Positions 9,446 to 18,918 of a stretch of 64,000 nucleotides of DNA are shown here, piece by piece. Both the position numbers and the translations under genes were made by a program. Below the pieces are notes generated by a model, which had not been told where the DNA came from, searched no databases, and saw only the letters and a program-made list of their open reading frames with translations. Source of the stretch: Novosphingobium sp. GTDB taxonomy: Bacteria; Pseudomonadota; Alphaproteobacteria; Sphingomonadales; Sphingomonadaceae. The DNA is taken from assembly GCA_024236215.1 (NCBI GenBank), contig JACKKX010000002.1, positions 496,001 through 560,000 of the forward strand, written 5' to 3'. Numbering within the stretch: the stretch's first letter is position 1; each line of letters opens with the position of its first letter.

Positions 9446-10024
9446 TTACATATTGATGTTGGCGTTGGCCATGCACCAGAGCATCGGCAGCGAGAGCAAG
9501 GTGTTGAGGCGGCTGGCGATCAGCGCACGCGGAGCGGCAGCAGCCTTTTCCTCTGCGCTCGCCTCGACGATACCGAGAATCTTCTTCTGTGCCGGCCAGA
9601 TGATGAACCATACGTTGAACGCCATCACCAAGGCCAGCCACATGCCCAGGCCGATCATGTTTTCGGCCCTGGTCGCTCCAGCAAAAGTCATCGCGCGGTG
9701 AGCGTAACCGGCGTTGATCGCGATGGTCAGCCCGGTGATCACGGTGAGCAGCGCGGCATAGCGGAAGTAGAACAGCACCTTGGGGGCGATATGCCCGGTG
9801 ATCGCACCCTTCTGCTCTGCCGGGATGGCGGGCATGGTCGGCACTTGCACGAAGTTCAGATAATAGAGCAGCCCGATCCAGAGGATGCCCACCACCACAT
9901 GCAGCCAGTGAAACAGGCTGTTGACGTCAATCGGGGCATATTCGGCGTAGCAAAGCATGACGCCAATCGCCAATGCGAGCCCGGTGGCGAGCACCAGATT
10001 GAGGTTTCCGAAAAACTTAGCCAT
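9446..10024 (-). CDS. PuuD-like (urate hydroxylase N-terminal domain) membrane protein
   Basis: A protein of 192 aa with about five membrane helices and conserved histidines (SLFHWLHVVVGILWIGLLYY, near 37-56). This fold resembles the membrane domain of PuuD urate hydroxylases. The C-terminal cytochrome c domain seen in full PuuD is missing, so activity on urate is not supported, and no purine genes are nearby. It may be a heme-binding membrane protein of unknown role. A terminator follows it; no obvious operon partner. Confidence 0.65.
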   Translation of the reverse strand: MAKFFGNLNLVLATGLALAIGVMLCYAEYAPIDVNSLFHWLHVVVGILWIGLLYYLNFVQVPTMPAIPAEQKGAITGHIAPKVLFYFRYAALLTVITGLTIAINAGYAHRAMTFAGATRAENMIGLGMWLALVMAFNVWFIIWPAQKKILGIVEASAEEKAAAAPRALIASRLNTLLSLPMLWCMANANINM

Positions 10025-10125
10025 TGCTTCCCCCTAACTCGAAGCGTTGTCATTAGCCCGCAGCGGGGCGCCGGTGCATTATTGCGCTTCGGGCGGCGCT
10101 TGTCAGCCCTTTTTGCGAATTGTTT

Positions 10126-10776
10126 TCATTCGTGGGGCGGATCGCTCAGCACTTCGCCCTCGGCCTGCTCGGCCAGCCCGTGGCGCAGCAGCATCGGGAT
10201 GTGGGCAAAGGTGAAGAGAAAGGTCAGCGGCATGAACAGCCACAGCTTGGCCGCGATCCAGTCACCAAAGGAAAGCTGGCGGCGCAGGACCTCGTTGAGC
10301 GCAGCGAGTGCAAAGAAGAACAGGCCCCAATTGCGCGAAAGCTTCATCCAGCCAAGATCGTTCAGCCCCTCGAACGCGGCCTGAAGCAGGTATTTGAGCA
10401 GCGGTCTGCCCCGCGCCACGCCGATCAGCAGCGAGACGCCGAACAGCAGGTAGATCGCGGTCGGCTTGATCTGGATCCAGGTTTCATCGTGAAGGAATAC
10501 GGTCAATCCACCGAAGACCACGATCAGCGCGGTCGAAAGCCACAGCATCGGTGAGATCTTGCCCAGCTTCCACTTCGATACCGCCAGGGCGATCACCGCC
10601 GCAACCATGAAGCTGCCGGTGCCGCGGATTACCGCCGCCACTTCGGCGACCGCATCTTCACCGGCGGGCGGGCTGTAGTGCTTGTAAACCGCAAAGAACA
10701 CGGCCACCGGGCCATAATCGACCAGCAGGTTGAGCAGGCCCGATCCGGCGGGCTTGGCGTTCGGCTCCTGGCTCAT
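10126..10776 (-). CDS. yciB: Inner-membrane septation protein YciB/IspZ family
   Basis: A protein of 216 aa with ~5-6 membrane helices. The N-terminal LVDYGPVAVFFAVYKHY and the middle stretch FHDETWIQIKPTAIY with GVSLLIG match the intracellular septation protein A (IspZ/YciB) family, which is linked to cell envelope and division. LGWMKLSRNWGLFFFALAALNE is also typical. The start overlaps the stop of ftsY by 4 nt, so it is translated with ftsY, a common arrangement in Alphaproteobacteria. Confidence 0.9.
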   Translation of the reverse strand: MSQEPNAKPAGSGLLNLLVDYGPVAVFFAVYKHYSPPAGEDAVAEVAAVIRGTGSFMVAAVIALAVSKWKLGKISPMLWLSTALIVVFGGLTVFLHDETWIQIKPTAIYLLFGVSLLIGVARGRPLLKYLLQAAFEGLNDLGWMKLSRNWGLFFFALAALNEVLRRQLSFGDWIAAKLWLFMPLTFLFTFAHIPMLLRHGLAEQAEGEVLSDPPHE

Positions 10777-11711
10777 GCAATCCCCGCGATCACCCGGGCG
10801 ACCAGATCGGGATCGAACGGGCGCAGATCGTCGATCTTTTCGCCCACGCCGATGGCATGGATCGGCAGGCCGTATTGTTCGGCGGCGGCAACCAGCACGC
10901 CGCCGCGCGCGGTGCCGTCAAGCTTGGTCATCACCAGTCCGGTCACCCCGGCAACCTCCTTGAAGATCTCGATTTGCTGCAAGGCATTCTGCCCGTTGGT
11001 GGCATCGAGCACCAGAACCACGTCGTGCGGCGCCTCGGGGTTGAGGCGGCCGAGGACGCGGCGGATCTTGGCCAGCTCGTCCATCAGTTCGCGCTTGTTC
11101 TGAAGCCGTCCGGCGGTATCGACGATCAGCACGTCGGTGCCGCGATCGGTTGCCGCCTTGACCGCATCGAACACCACGCTGGCGGGATCGCCGCCTTCCG
11201 GCCCCTTGATCACCGGAACGCCCAGCCGCTCGGCCCAGACCGCAAGCTGGCCGATCGCGGCGGCACGGAAGGTATCCCCCGCCGCCAGCATCACCCCGTA
11301 ATCCTGCTCCTGAAACAGATGCGCCAGCTTGGCGATGGTGGTAGTCTTGCCCGAGCCGTTGACCCCGATCACCAGCACCACCTGCGGGCGCGGAAAGGCC
11401 ACGATCTCTAGCGGCTTGGCGACAGGGCGCAGGATGGCGGCCACCTCGTCGGCAACGGCCTGCTTGATCGCTGCCTCGTCGATCCCGCGCTCAAACCGTT
11501 CTCCGGCAAGCCGCTCGCGAATCCTGTGCGCGGCGCGCGGCCCCAGATCGGAAAGGATCAGGGCATCCTCGATGTCGTCGAGCTGTTCCTCGTCGAGCTT
11601 CGACTTGGTGACGACGGCGGCAAGGTTTTCGGTCAGCCGCTCGGAAGTCTTACGAAAGCCTCCGAACAGACGGTCGCTCCAGCTGGGGCCGCTCGTTTCG
11701 TCCTGGCTCAT
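10773..11711 (-). CDS. ftsY: Signal recognition particle receptor FtsY
   Basis: A protein of 312 aa comprising the N and G domains of the SRP-type GTPase. G1 is [16 protein letters not shown] (~113-128), G3 is DTAGR, and G4 is [10 protein letters not shown] near 270. It receives ribosome-SRP complexes at the membrane. The long acidic A domain of E. coli FtsY is absent, as in many Alphaproteobacteria. It overlaps mtaB upstream and yciB downstream by 4 nt each. Confidence 0.96.
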   Translation of the reverse strand: MSQDETSGPSWSDRLFGGFRKTSERLTENLAAVVTKSKLDEEQLDDIEDALILSDLGPRAAHRIRERLAGERFERGIDEAAIKQAVADEVAAILRPVAKPLEIVAFPRPQVVLVIGVNGSGKTTTIAKLAHLFQEQDYGVMLAAGDTFRAAAIGQLAVWAERLGVPVIKGPEGGDPASVVFDAVKAATDRGTDVLIVDTAGRLQNKRELMDELAKIRRVLGRLNPEAPHDVVLVLDATNGQNALQQIEIFKEVAGVTGLVMTKLDGTARGGVLVAAAEQYGLPIHAIGVGEKIDDLRPFDPDLVARVIAGIA

Positions 11712-12883
11712 TCCAGCAGTCCTTCAACGATCCGGGTCGGGGTAACGCGCACGATTGTTCCAGCCTTGGTTCCAGCGGGCAGACGTACCCGGGCGAAGTT
11801 CGGCGCATGGCCGGTTCCGTCGCGTTCGGCAAGCACCTCTTGGGGCTGACCGACAAGGCGCCTCAGCCAGTGATCGCGCTGGGCGGCGATCGCCGCACGC
11901 AGCTCGGCCGCGCGGGCCTTGATCGCCTGACGGGGAACCTGGGGCATTCGCGCCGCCGGGGTGCCGGGACGCTGCGAATAGGGAAAGACGTGGCCGTGGA
12001 CGATCCCAAGCTCGGCCGCGATGGAGAGGTTGGCGCCGTGCGCCGCATCGTCCTCGGTCGGGAAACCCGCGATCAGATCGGCACCGACCGCAAGGTCCGG
12101 TCGGCGCGCCTTGAGCCGCGCAACCAGCGCCACGGCATCGGCGCGCGTGTGGCGGCGCTTCATCCGCTTGAGGATCAGATCGTCGCCATGCTGGAGCGAC
12201 AGGTGAAGATGCGGCATCACCCGCGCTTCGCCGCCGATCAGCTCTTCAAGCACGGGGTCGATCTCTATCCCGTCGAGCGAAGACAGCCGCAGCCGGGTGA
12301 GCTGCGGAAAAGCCGCAAGGATCGCCGCGACCAGCGCGCCAAGGCGCGGCTCGCCCGGCAGATCGTGGCCCCACGAGGTCAGATCTACCCCTGTAAGCAC
12401 CACTTCGCGAGCGCCCGCCGCAAGGTGCTGTTCGACCTCGCGCCGGACCACTGCGACCGGCAGCGACCGGCTTGGTCCGCGCCCTTGCGGGATCACGCAG
12501 AAGGTACAGGAATGGTCGCAGCCGTTCTGCACGGCAACGAAGGCGCGGGTATGGGCAAGGCTTGGCCCCCGCGCTGCGGCGGCGGGCACGTTCCAGGCGC
12601 GCGGATCCAGCTTTGCATGATTGGCGATCAGCCCATCGACTTCGGGCATGGCGCCCAGCGCGGCGCGCTCGACCTCGGCAGCGCAGCCGGTCACCAGCAA
12701 GCGCGCGTCCGGGCGCGCCTGGCGGGCCTTGCGGATCGCCTGGCGGGTCTGGCGTACGGCTTCGGAAGTGACGGCGCAGGAATTGATCACCACCAGATCA
12801 CGTTCGGCCGCGAGCAGGGCGCGCAGGTCCTCGCTTTCCGAAAGGTTGAGCCGGCACCCCAGCGAAATGACCTCAGCCGCCAA
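11708..12883 (-). CDS. mtaB: tRNA t6A37 methylthiotransferase MtaB
   Basis: A radical SAM methylthiotransferase of about 391 aa that converts t6A37 to ms2t6A37 in tRNA. The N-terminal UPF0004 domain begins VISLGCRLNLSESE. The radical SAM triad is CDHSCTFCVIPQGRG near 130. A TRAM-like C-terminus ends the protein. No ATG is available near the N-terminus. I prefer the TTG at 12883, giving M-A-A-E-V-I-S-L-G-C-R, with GAGAG upstream; the TTG at 12898 is the alternative. The start lies inside the end of dapF, so translation is probably coupled. Confidence 0.9.
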   Translation of the reverse strand: MAAEVISLGCRLNLSESEDLRALLAAERDLVVINSCAVTSEAVRQTRQAIRKARQARPDARLLVTGCAAEVERAALGAMPEVDGLIANHAKLDPRAWNVPAAAARGPSLAHTRAFVAVQNGCDHSCTFCVIPQGRGPSRSLPVAVVRREVEQHLAAGAREVVLTGVDLTSWGHDLPGEPRLGALVAAILAAFPQLTRLRLSSLDGIEIDPVLEELIGGEARVMPHLHLSLQHGDDLILKRMKRRHTRADAVALVARLKARRPDLAVGADLIAGFPTEDDAAHGANLSIAAELGIVHGHVFPYSQRPGTPAARMPQVPRQAIKARAAELRAAIAAQRDHWLRRLVGQPQEVLAERDGTGHAPNFARVRLPAGTKAGTIVRVTPTRIVEGLLE

Positions 12884-13685
12884 AGTCCGCGCTCTCAAAG
12901 CTGCCGGTAAAGCTGATCGCCGCCGGGCCGGTCATGGTGATGCGGTTGTCGTCACCCCATTCGATCCGCAGCTCGCCGCCGGTCATCGCCACGGTGACGC
13001 TGCGTTCGACCAGGCCGCGCCGCATCGCGCCGACCGCCGTGGCGCAGGCGCCGGTGCCGCAGGCGCGGGTCTCGCCCACGCCGCGCTCCCACACGCGCAG
13101 GGCGATGCGGGTGCGGCTCTCGATCGCGGCAACGTTCACGTTGACCCGCGCGGGAAACAGCGGATCGTGCTCGATCTCCGGGCCGAGCCGGTCAAGCTCA
13201 ACCACCTGGCAGTCGTCAACGAAGAAGATTGCATGAGGATTGCCGACATTGACCGCGACCGGGCTTTCCAGACCATCCCAGCCGACCGGCATGGTCAGAG
13301 TGTCCATCGCGTAGGCGAGCGGAATCTGATGCCATTCAAAGCGCGGCTCGCCCATGTCGACACTGACCCCTGCGCCGTCGGGGCTGACGGCAAGGTCGCC
13401 GCCCAGCGTCTCGATTGTCGCCGCTTTGCCTAGCAGCAGCCCGACCGCCCGGGTGGCATTGCCGCAGGCTTCCACCTCGCCGCCGTCGTGGTTGAAGATT
13501 CGCATCCGCAGGTCGGCGCGCTGGCTTGGCTCGATCACGATCAACTGGTCGCAGCCGATCCCGGTGCGGCGATCGGCGAGCGCGCGCGCTTTTACCTCGT
13601 CGATTGCCAAGGGCAGTCCTTCGCGGGCATCGAGCACCACGAAATCGTTGCCCAGGCCGTGCATCTTGGTGAAGGGAACGCGCAT
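12873..13685 (-). CDS. dapF: Diaminopimelate epimerase
   Basis: A protein of 270 aa that interconverts LL- and meso-diaminopimelate for lysine and peptidoglycan synthesis. The two catalytic cysteines are in EACGNATRAVG (~72-82) and RACGTGACATAVG near 210. The N-terminus, FTKMHGLGNDFVVLDAR, is classic for DapF. It is the first gene of the dapF-mtaB-ftsY-yciB run; overlaps link all four. Confidence 0.96.
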   Translation of the reverse strand: MRVPFTKMHGLGNDFVVLDAREGLPLAIDEVKARALADRRTGIGCDQLIVIEPSQRADLRMRIFNHDGGEVEACGNATRAVGLLLGKAATIETLGGDLAVSPDGAGVSVDMGEPRFEWHQIPLAYAMDTLTMPVGWDGLESPVAVNVGNPHAIFFVDDCQVVELDRLGPEIEHDPLFPARVNVNVAAIESRTRIALRVWERGVGETRACGTGACATAVGAMRRGLVERSVTVAMTGGELRIEWGDDNRITMTGPAAISFTGSFESADFGG

Positions 13686-13732
13686 CGCCAGCGCTCTATG
13701 CGCTGTATGGCGGCGCGTCCAGTAGCCTGCCG

Positions 13733-15433
13733 TCAGCCGTTGCTGGCGCGCCGCTTCCTGGTGCTGACCTGCCGGGCGGGCGCGGGCGGTTCGAGCAACA
13801 GCTCGAGCTGGGCCAGCTCGTCGCGCGTCTGTTCGGCGGTTGCGGGTTTGCCGAAGAAGTATCCCTGCGCGTTGAAACTGCCGAACTCAGCCAGCGCCTT
13901 GTAGACTTCCTCGGTTTCCACCCCTTCGGCGGTGATCGGCAGTCCCAATCCTTCGCCGAGCGAGGTGATCGAGCGGACAATGGTTGCGTATTCGGGGTTG
14001 TCGGGCAGCTGGGTGACGAAGCTGCGATCGATCTTGATCCGGTCAAACGGCAGAGAATTGAGCTGCGACAGCGAGGAATAGCCGGTTCCGAAATCGTCGA
14101 GGCTTACCTTGATCCCCTGATTCTTGAGGCTGACGATCATCGAACGGACCAGCGCAATATTCTCATGCAGGCAGCTCTCGGTAATCTCGATCTCCAGCCG
14201 TTCGGGCGGGAAATTGGATTCAACCAGCAGCTTGAGCAGCTTTTGGGCGAACCACGGGTCGCGCAGCTGAACCGGCGAGATATTGACCGACAGCGTCAGC
14301 CGCGGATTCCACTTGCGGGCTTCAAGCAGAGCCTGGGCGATCACGCTTTCGGAAAGATCGGCAATCAGCCCGATTTCCTCGGCCACGGGGATGAATATGT
14401 CGGGTTTTACAACGCCCAGCCGGGGCGAATTCCAACGCGCCAGCATTTCGAAGCCGACCAGCTCGCCGCTCGCCATGTCGATCTGCTTTTCGTAGTAGGG
14501 CACGAACTCGCCCGCTGGGATGCCCGAGCGGATCCCGGCCTCAAGCTCGCTGCGAAACCGCAGTTCGGTTTCCATGGCCGGATCGAACCAGGCATAGCCG
14601 TTCTTGCCGTGCTTCTTGGCGTGATACATCGCAATGTCGGCGACATGGAGAAGCGCTTGTGCGTCGAGCGGGCGCTCGTGCCCGTCGTTGCGGGTCAGTC
14701 CGAGTGAAATCGTGGTTTCGATATCGACGTTATTGTAGCGCACCGGCCTTGCCACGGCGTCGATCAGTGCTTCGGCAAGGCGATCGATTGCCTCGCCGTG
14801 AGCCGGATCGAAGGCCACCACGCAGGCGAACTCGTCTCCTCCGAAGCGGGAGAGAAGCGAGCCGGGGGGCAGCTGCGCCCCGATCCGCCTGGCGGCTTCG
14901 CGCAGCATCTCATCGCCCGCGAGATGGCCGTGGACATCGTTGACCTGCTTGAAGTTGTCGAGATCGACCATGATGACCGCCACGGCCCGGCCTTGGGCGC
15001 GGCTGGTCTCAACCAGAAAGTCCGTCTGTGCGGCAACGCTGCGACGATTGAGCGAGCCGGTCAAGGGATCGGTTTCCGCCAGCAGGCGCGCCTGCTCTTC
15101 GGCCCTGCGGCGCTCCGCCACTTCGCCGGTCAGGTCACGGTAGCGACGCCAGCCGAAGATGATGAGGGCAATGTTGAGCAGCAAGGCATTGGTGAGAAGC
15201 CGGTCCGGTCCGGCTCCATTTCCGGCCAGGGAGCGGACGATCCCGGAGAGGACCGAGCCGCCGGTACCGACGAACATGATGATCGCGCCAAAGGCGATGG
15301 CCAGGGCAAGCAGGTCGCGCTGCGCGGGCGCAAGCGCGGTATCGCGCTGCCCAGCCGGCTCTGTCAGCGATGCTTTCGCCCTGTCCATTCCCGGCATTCC
15401 CCTGTTCCGGTTTGGTCCAGAGAATCGCATCAA
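13733..15433 (-). CDS. Membrane GGDEF-EAL cyclic-di-GMP protein
   Basis: A protein of 566 aa. Two membrane segments (about 43-62 and 80-96) precede a GGDEF domain with an intact RFGGDEF active site near residue 205 and an EAL domain from about 300 to 545. The EAL signature is FEMLARW, so the motif reads EML rather than EAL. Other phosphodiesterase residues are present: NISPVQLRD, EIEITE, DDFGTGYSSL, the Lys of KIDRSF, and ITAEGVET. It could make, degrade or sense c-di-GMP. The start could be the first Met or the one at residue 16. No membrane-anchored partner is next to it. Confidence 0.9.
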   Translation of the reverse strand: MMRFSGPNRNRGMPGMDRAKASLTEPAGQRDTALAPAQRDLLALAIAFGAIIMFVGTGGSVLSGIVRSLAGNGAGPDRLLTNALLLNIALIIFGWRRYRDLTGEVAERRRAEEQARLLAETDPLTGSLNRRSVAAQTDFLVETSRAQGRAVAVIMVDLDNFKQVNDVHGHLAGDEMLREAARRIGAQLPPGSLLSRFGGDEFACVVAFDPAHGEAIDRLAEALIDAVARPVRYNNVDIETTISLGLTRNDGHERPLDAQALLHVADIAMYHAKKHGKNGYAWFDPAMETELRFRSELEAGIRSGIPAGEFVPYYEKQIDMASGELVGFEMLARWNSPRLGVVKPDIFIPVAEEIGLIADLSESVIAQALLEARKWNPRLTLSVNISPVQLRDPWFAQKLLKLLVESNFPPERLEIEITESCLHENIALVRSMIVSLKNQGIKVSLDDFGTGYSSLSQLNSLPFDRIKIDRSFVTQLPDNPEYATIVRSITSLGEGLGLPITAEGVETEEVYKALAEFGSFNAQGYFFGKPATAEQTRDELAQLELLLEPPAPARQVSTRKRRASNG

Positions 15434-15482
15434 GCCCTGAAATTTGCGTTAATCCCGCAGTTTTCCGCCGTTTTGCAGGAGG

Positions 15483-16421
15483 TTACTTCTTGAGGCCGAT
15501 CTCGCGCAGTCGCTGCTGCAGAAACTGGTCGGCGGTGATCGGCTCTGGATAGCGGTCAGGATTATCTGGCGTGACGCATTGCGGCAGGGTTTTGATCGGA
15601 AAATCGCTGCGCAGATGCAGGAAGAACGGCATCGAGAACCGGCTGAATGCGGCGCGTTCCGGGCTGGGGTTGCGAACCCGGTGGATAGTCGAGGGCAGGT
15701 AGTGGTTGGTCAGCCGCTCAAGCATGTCACCGCAGTTGATCACCATCGCGCCTTCGGGCGGGGAGGCGTTCATCCATTCCTTGCCCTGGAACAGCAGTTC
15801 CAGTCCGGCTTCTTCGGCCCCGAGTAGCAGGGTGATGAGGTTGATGTCGCCGTGCGCCCCGGCGCGGATTGCCTCGCCCTCGACATTGTCGAGCGGCGGG
15901 TAATGGAGCAGGCGCATCACCGAATTGCCATCCTCGATCGCCTTGTCGAACCAGTGCTCGTCCAGTCCGAGGTAAAGCGCGATGGCCGATAGAATCTTGG
16001 CGCCGGTGGCGTCGTATTGCCGATAAAGCTCGGTGAAGAGCTCCTGGAATCCCTCAGGGCGCTCGGGCCAGACATTGGGCGGCATCGAGGCATCGGCCAG
16101 CGGGCTGCCTTCGGGCAGGTCGCGGCCGATATGCCAGAATTCCTTGAGATCGTGCGCCTTGGCGTCCTTGGCAATCTCTACCCCGAATGGAGTATAGCCG
16201 CGCGCGCCCGAAATCGCGGCATCGTGATAGCGGCACTTTTCTTCCTCGGGCAGGGCGAAGAATTCCTTCGATAGCTGCATAGCCCGCTCGATCAGCGCGC
16301 GATCGATCGGGAAATCCTTGACCATCGCAAAGCCGAAAGTGCGGAAGCTCTCACCGATTGCCTGGGCAAATTCCGCCTTGGGAAGATCGAGCGAGAGGAC
16401 GGGGATCGAGGTAAGGGACAT
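15483..16421 (-). CDS. Isopenicillin N synthase-like Fe(II)/2-oxoglutarate oxygenase
   Basis: A protein of 312 aa with the double-stranded beta-helix fold. The iron site is visible as HGD in AGAHGDINLITLL (~187) and His in STIHRVRNP (~245), with the co-substrate Arg/Ser in ERAAFSRFSMPFF. The N-terminus (VLSLDLPKAEF and TFGFAMVKDF) matches the DIOX_N domain. The substrate is unknown; bacterial members of this group are usually annotated only as 2OG-Fe(II) oxygenases. I chose the ATG at 16421 (MSLTSIPVLSL). The divergent EVE gene starts 62 nt away. Confidence 0.88.
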   Translation of the reverse strand: MSLTSIPVLSLDLPKAEFAQAIGESFRTFGFAMVKDFPIDRALIERAMQLSKEFFALPEEEKCRYHDAAISGARGYTPFGVEIAKDAKAHDLKEFWHIGRDLPEGSPLADASMPPNVWPERPEGFQELFTELYRQYDATGAKILSAIALYLGLDEHWFDKAIEDGNSVMRLLHYPPLDNVEGEAIRAGAHGDINLITLLLGAEEAGLELLFQGKEWMNASPPEGAMVINCGDMLERLTNHYLPSTIHRVRNPSPERAAFSRFSMPFFLHLRSDFPIKTLPQCVTPDNPDRYPEPITADQFLQQRLREIGLKK

Positions 16422-16483
16422 GGGTGGACGCTTTCGCAAATCTGATGCAATGCGCCGCCATAGCCTTTCCCGCGAGTTCTGGC

Positions 16484-16903
16484 ATGACCAAAATCAAATC
16501 CTTCTGGCTGATGAAATCCGAACCCGACGTCTACAGCTGGGACGATCTGGTGGCCGAAGGCGAGGGAACCTGGGACGGCGTGCGCAACTACACCGCGCGC
16601 AACAATCTGAGGGCGATGGAGCCGGGTGATCTGGCATTCTTCTATCACTCGAATATCGGGATAGAAATCATTGGAATTGCAGAGATTACCGCGTCCAATA
16701 TCCCCGATCCAACCGATCAGACCGGGCGCTGGTCGGCGGTTCGGCTCAAGCCGCTACGCAAACTGAAGCGGGCCGTCACACTCAAGGAGATTAAGGTCGA
16801 CCCGGAGCTCGCCTCGATGGAATTGCTGACCAAGTTCCGGCTTTCGGTCTCAAGGGTGAACCCGGACGAATGGGATCATATCCTCAAGCTGGCAGAGCGC
16901 TGA
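16484..16903 (+). CDS. EVE-domain protein (thymocyte nuclear protein 1-like)
   Basis: A protein of 139 aa, essentially one EVE domain. Recognisable parts are FWLMKSEPDVYSWDDL at the start, WDGVRNYTARNNLRAM at ~35-50, and LAFFYHSN near 58, with VRLKPLRKLKRAVTLKEIK in the second half. EVE domains resemble PUA/YTH folds and bind modified bases in DNA or RNA. The ATG at 16484 is chosen since the family begins close to FWLMKSEP. The stop is directly adjacent to the stop of the convergent ThDP enzyme. Confidence 0.9.
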   Translation: MTKIKSFWLMKSEPDVYSWDDLVAEGEGTWDGVRNYTARNNLRAMEPGDLAFFYHSNIGIEIIGIAEITASNIPDPTDQTGRWSAVRLKPLRKLKRAVTLKEIKVDPELASMELLTKFRLSVSRVNPDEWDHILKLAER

Positions 16904-18574
16904 CTATTTCCCTGCTTTGGCCCGCAAGCCGGAGATCGTGGCGCCGCCAGCGCTGAGTTGCTCAGGGTCGATCAGGGCATGGATCAGGCGCAAGCCCTTG
17001 CGCTCGCGCGCTTGTTCGAGCGCGGCGATGAAATCCGCGGTTGTCTCAACGCGCTCGGACCATCCCCCGTATGCCTTGGCCAGCATGGCGAAGTCCGGGT
17101 TGACCAGGCTGGTTCCCGAAACCCGCGCCGGGAACTCGCGTTCCTGGTGCATGCGGATAGTGCCGTAGGTGCCGTTGTCGATCAGAATTACCAGCAGGTC
17201 GCAGCCATATTGCACCGCCGTCGCCAGTTCCTGTCCGTTCATCAGGAAATCGCCGTCGCCCGCCAGCGCCACGACTGTGCGTTCGGGGTGGCGCAGTGCC
17301 GCCGCGACCGCGGCAGGTACGCCATAGCCCATCGCACCGGCGGTCGGGGCCAACTGGGTCGGAAAGCCATTGTAGTGCCAATAGCGATGCCACCAGCCCG
17401 AAAAGTTTCCGGCGCCGTTGCAGATGATCGCATCATCCGGGAAAGATGCGCGCATCGCGGTGACGCAGGCAGCCATGTCGATTGGAAAAGCGGCAGGTTT
17501 GGCCGTGGTCCAGTCAAGCCATTGTAGATGGGCTTCTTCACCCGCATCGAACGGGATCACCTCATCGTCCCACAAGGCGGCCTCCTCGGCGAATTCGCCA
17601 ACATCGGCGCAGATCGCCAGGTCCGCGCGGTAGACCCGTCCCAGCTCGTCGGGATCGGGATGGATATGGATCAGAACCTGACCGGGGTGATCGGGGGTAA
17701 CCAGGGTGTAACCTTCGGTCGTGGCTTCGCCCAGCCGCGCGCCCACCGCCAGGATCAGATCGGCATCCTTGATCCGCTGAACCAGCTTGGGGTTGGGGCC
17801 ATAGCCGAGGTTTCCGGCCCAGACCGTGCTTGAATTGGCCACAGCGTCCTGGCGGCGAAAGGCGCCTGCGACCGGCAGACCGATCCGCTCGGCAAAGGCG
17901 GTGAAATGCTCGCGTGCCTTGGCATGCCAGCCCGCGCCGCCGACGATCGCCACTGGTGCGGCGGCATCGCCGATCAGCCGCATCATCGCGGTCATCGCAT
18001 CGGGGCACACTGCCTGCGCCGGTCGGTAGACCGGCGGGCGAGGGGCAATCCCGCTCACCTCGTCGAGCAGCATGTCCTCGGGCAGCACCACGACCACCGG
18101 GCCCGGCCGTCCGGAAATCGCGGTCTGCCAGGCGCGCGCGACATATTCGGGGATCCGGCGCGGGTCGTCGATCCGCAGTACCGCCTTTGAAAGAGGCGCG
18201 AACATCAGCCCGAAATCGACTTCCTGAAAACCCTCGCGGTCGCGCATCGAGCGATCGACATCGCCGATGAACAGCAGCATCGGCTGCGAATCCTGGAACG
18301 CCACATGTGCTCCGATCGAGGCATTGGTTGCCCCGGGACCGCGCGTCACGAAGCAAACACCGGGCTTGCCGGTCATCGCGCCGTCGGCACAAGCCATGAA
18401 GGCCGCGCCGCCTTCCTGGCGACAGATAACGGTCTGAACTTCGGGCGAATCGTGCAGCGCATCTAGCACGGCCAGAAAGCTCTCGCCGGGGACCGCGAAA
18501 ATCCGGTCGCACCCCTGGACGATCAGGCAATCGACGAGCAGGCGCCCGCCGTTAACGGTCTTGGTCTCTGTCAT
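16904..18574 (-). CDS. Thiamine-diphosphate enzyme, acetolactate synthase-like large subunit
   Basis: A protein of 556 aa with the three-domain ThDP fold. The catalytic Glu is in CRQEGGAAFMA (~51-61) and the ThDP/Mg motif is GDGDFLMNGQELATA through DNGTYG near 435-460. It resembles acetolactate synthase and benzoylformate decarboxylase-type proteins. No ilvH regulatory subunit is adjacent, so a role in branched-chain amino acid synthesis is doubtful; the substrate is not assignable. The gene is convergent with the EVE gene with no gap. Confidence 0.85.
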   Translation of the reverse strand: MTETKTVNGGRLLVDCLIVQGCDRIFAVPGESFLAVLDALHDSPEVQTVICRQEGGAAFMACADGAMTGKPGVCFVTRGPGATNASIGAHVAFQDSQPMLLFIGDVDRSMRDREGFQEVDFGLMFAPLSKAVLRIDDPRRIPEYVARAWQTAISGRPGPVVVVLPEDMLLDEVSGIAPRPPVYRPAQAVCPDAMTAMMRLIGDAAAPVAIVGGAGWHAKAREHFTAFAERIGLPVAGAFRRQDAVANSSTVWAGNLGYGPNPKLVQRIKDADLILAVGARLGEATTEGYTLVTPDHPGQVLIHIHPDPDELGRVYRADLAICADVGEFAEEAALWDDEVIPFDAGEEAHLQWLDWTTAKPAAFPIDMAACVTAMRASFPDDAIICNGAGNFSGWWHRYWHYNGFPTQLAPTAGAMGYGVPAAVAAALRHPERTVVALAGDGDFLMNGQELATAVQYGCDLLVILIDNGTYGTIRMHQEREFPARVSGTSLVNPDFAMLAKAYGGWSERVETTADFIAALEQARERKGLRLIHALIDPEQLSAGGATISGLRAKAGK

Positions 18575-18818
18575 TCATTGGCTTTAGCCGCAGCGCCGCC
18601 GCGCCGCAATCCGGGGGCACTGCGAAAGGGCTTGGGGCAAACCTGTCCCGCTTTGGGAACACGCGGATTAACCACGATTTTCCGGCTGGTGCGATGGTGA
18701 AGAAGTTCTTAACCGATGGCTCATGAGAAGGTCACTTGTCCTCACCGATGAAGCTGCCGGGAACGCGTTTCGCCGCAGCCTTCCGCCCCATGTTCGCACA
18801 GGCATCCAGCCGCGCGCC

Positions 18819-18914
18819 ATGAGCAGCTATGGCTGGTTCACGGCGCAGGATCTCAAGGAGTTCCTGCTGGCCTATTGTGCCTGCTTCCTTGCGGTAAGCC
18901 TCTACATCGCCTGA
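18819..18914 (+). CDS. Small single-helix hypothetical protein
   Basis: A 31-aa product from the ATG at 18819 (MSSYGWFTAQDLKEF) with a hydrophobic C-terminal helix (LLAYCACFLAVSLYIA). An ATG at 18723 would extend it to 63 aa with an arginine-rich N-terminus. The stop is 4 nt before the end of the convergent MFS gene. I do not recognise it. The open frame and membrane-like composition are the only support, so it may not be a gene. Confidence 0.35.
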   Translation: MSSYGWFTAQDLKEFLLAYCACFLAVSLYIA

Positions 18915-18918
18915 GCGA

